Below are positions 18,490 to 20,409 of a stretch of 20,409 bases of DNA, in pieces; position 1 is the first letter of the stretch, and the number at the start of each line of letters is the position of its first letter. The stretch spans positions 1-20,409 of the forward strand of contig UZAE01013650.1 of assembly GCA_900617975.1 (NCBI GenBank), read 5' to 3'. Made by a program: the position numbers and the translations under genes. Source of the stretch: Rodentolepis nana. Its lineage: Eukaryota; Platyhelminthes; Cestoda; Cyclophyllidea; Hymenolepididae. Below the pieces are notes generated by a model. The model saw only the letters and a list, made by a program, of their open reading frames with translations, did not search any database and was not told the origin of the DNA.

Positions 18490-19408
18490 TAACAACATAG
18501 TTTGCTTTTTCTGATGCCATTGATTCCGCTTAGCTTTTGTGCAGCACGCAGCCTTAAATTGCGATATATGTGGCTTTTCCTTTGTCAGAACTGAGGTCAT
18601 AAATAATTCTCAATCAAACACTAATTAAATGGGTATTAACTGATTTCTTCCATTTAATTTTTTATATCATATTTATTTATTTTCTTTATCGTTGTCATTC
18701 ATAAAAATTAATCCTCCCTCTCATTGTGTCATATATGAATATTATTTAACACAGCGATTTTTGATTCAAAACAAAGCTAATTTATGCACCAATCTGCAAA
18801 TATTATTAAATAATTCTTAGTGTTTATTGTTCAAGTTTTAATTTTATTTGATACAACCGGAGATGCAGAAAAAAAATTTATGAAACACATCAATTTGTAA
18901 TCTGAAAAGTTTCCATAAAATTGATTGTCACCATGGTTAAAACCAAGAATGAAAACAGTTTTATTGCCGCCTGTTATTATTGATATACTCTAAATTTTAT
19001 AAATTGTTTTGTGTACTTTTGTAACAAAATATTACGGTTGGTTTTAAGCTCCAAATGTTCCATTGAACGGGTTTCTACTTACTACACACTAGGCGAAAAA
19101 ATAAACAAAATCATAAATACATTCCAACTATTAGACTTTTAAAAATTAGATCAAATTTATTAATTTTAAATAATATTTTCCTTGGTTCAAAAAATGGACA
19201 AAGTCCTGCTGCATTCACAACCAATTAAAGCACATCGTGATTCTCAACTCAAAGGAGAGTTATTTTGAAATCGTTTAAAACATTAATCGCTTTATTGCCA
19301 CATTATAAACATAACTTTACGATTTAGTCTTTATCAGAGACCAATTTTGAGTAATATAAAGTTAATAATAATTTCAACTTTAACTAACTTGCATTCAACC
19401 TCTCCAAG
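18490..19408. other. Upstream remnant of paralogue 3
   Basis: No gene. Patches match the upstream region of paralogue 1 (18911-18979 against 2787-2855; about 19181-19230 against 2974-3020). The sequence then jumps to DNA matching the intron before exon 5 (about 4186), marking the deletion of exons 1-4. Confidence 0.7.
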
Positions 19409-20387
19409 GTTCGTTTGTACAAGGAAAGTTTATTGGAATGTACTTGGAGTGGAAAGATTTTGCTTAAATTTGGGAAAATTCCTACATCATGCGGTAAATA
19501 ATGTGAAATTTAAATGAATGAATTACAATGATGTCATTAACGTAATTCCATATTTTGTTAATTCGACAGTGGACCTAACCGAAAACACGGAACAAGATCA
19601 ACTTGAATGGGAGTACGAGATGAAGAAGAAGAAAAAAGCTCAAATGTTTCAATTGATGTTGAAGGGTCTCAAATAGGGATTTCTGTCTACTGGTTGATGC
19701 AAGGTATTACCCCCACTGAATGCACAATTTATTTTTTTATTATTTTCTTTGAAGTTAAAGATGACTGAGCGTTTTCGGCCCGTCCATTGATATGATAGAA
19801 TGCCAAAGTGGGTCTTATTATTTTCAAAACAATAATTTTCTATTTATAAAATGCAATTAATATTATATTTTGCTTTTAAGTAGAAAATGCTTTTACTTCT
19901 ACAACAACAAGTGCGTTGCTTCAGAAACTGTAATTTAAATATCAATTTTCATACAGTAATATTTGAAGCATTTCAAATTTAAACGAAATATAGCGATGTG
20001 TAGATAAACAAACTCTAAAAAGTAGTATTGAAATAAGTAGACTATTAGTGACTCTAGCAATTAAAAATTCCGCTTCGTTTAAATGATGATGAAATCAAGA
20101 ACAAACGCCTTTAGCACTTAAAAATCATTTTGCTTCTTACAATGGAATTTTTTCCAGATAATAAACTTCTTATTAATATTATTTTAAGTTGTTCAGAGCA
20201 GTGGTTTTGAAGCTAAATAGGAATAAATAAAGTTCGCAGATAAAATTAAAAAGATCCAGTGATTTAATTAAGTATTATTGCCTAATATTTTGTAGAAAAT
20301 GAAACAAAATTGCTTAAATTTCGTATCTTACCGCATACTTGGTTAACCACTACGATTTTGACATTCTCAGAGAGCGTCGTTATTTCC
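19409..20387 (+). pseudogene. Paralogue 3: truncated, frameshifted copy of the Ig-like family gene
   Basis: Exon remnants correspond to paralogue 1 exons 5-9: 19409-19493 (open; VRLYKESLLECTWSG), 19570-19703, 19778-19807 (GPSIDMIECQ), 19884-19910 (KNAFTSTTT) and 20371 onward (ESVVIS). Exon 6 is 134 bases instead of 141. Around 19615 bases are missing, so the frame reaches TAG at 19674-19676; the original frame resumes downstream as GSQIGISVYW. The acceptor of the 30-base exon reads CG (19776-19777) instead of AG, and its donor is GTGGGT. Exons 1-4, including the signal peptide, are deleted. This is clearly a pseudogene. Sequence after 20387 diverges from exon 9 of paralogue 1 and the window ends. 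Confidence 0.85.
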
Positions 20388-20409
20388 AAAATTCGGTCTG
20401 GATGAATTC

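Larger units (their letters stand above)
17617..20387 (+). repeat. Segmental duplication, copy B (partner 1318-4902)
   Basis: Collinear with 1318-4902 from the LINE endonuclease through intergenic DNA to exon 9 of the gene. Relative to copy A it lacks about 1 kb (exons 1-4) and has about 300 extra bases between exons 8 and 9 (roughly 20000-20330). The match stops at 20387, a few bases before the window ends. Confidence 0.85.

Overview
The window looks like AT-rich animal (invertebrate) nuclear DNA. Coding sequence is carried in short exons of 24 to 141 bases with GT-AG introns, many of them short. There are relics of a non-LTR retrotransposon, a fold-back element, microsatellites and long stretches with no gene. 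There are no bacterial-style operons. The species cannot be read from the sequence. The gene family and exon style resemble the hydrozoan (Hydractinia) allorecognition complex and its Alr-type Ig-like receptors, but that is inference and no database was searched.

Layout: 1-2135 is a decayed non-LTR retrotransposon on the minus strand (reverse transcriptase running off the left edge, then endonuclease), riddled with short tandem duplications. Paralogue 1 is at 3421-4902 (+): a signal peptide, a cysteine-rich extracellular region and Ser/Thr stalk exons, broken by a frameshift in exon 3. 4903-8527 has no gene I can support, only a TA microsatellite and a cluster of inverted CCAAT boxes. 8528-8930 (+) is the left arm of an inverted duplication. 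About 9565-9810 is a fold-back hairpin. 10957-11072 may hold a diverged exon of the same family. Paralogue 2 is at 11916-13246 (minus), with eight consecutive exons all in frame. 13290-15975 shows nothing. 15976-16494 is the right arm of the inverted duplication. 17600-18420 is a second fragment of the same retrotransposon, and 19409-20387 holds decayed paralogue 3 (+).

The main result is that three members of one multi-exon family lie in both orientations within 17 kb. They were found by matching exon peptides, lengths and phases between copies, not by long ORFs. The longest plus-strand ORF (12690-13256) is only the antisense shadow of paralogue 2. The retro-fragment, the intergenic DNA and paralogue 3 together form a direct duplicate, about 16 kb away, of the block holding paralogue 1. 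The picture is a birth-and-death cluster of secreted or membrane-anchored Ig-like proteins: one copy intact as far as seen, one frameshifted and one gutted. No transmembrane or cytoplasmic exon could be found for any copy, so membrane anchoring is inferred only from the stalk-like exons.
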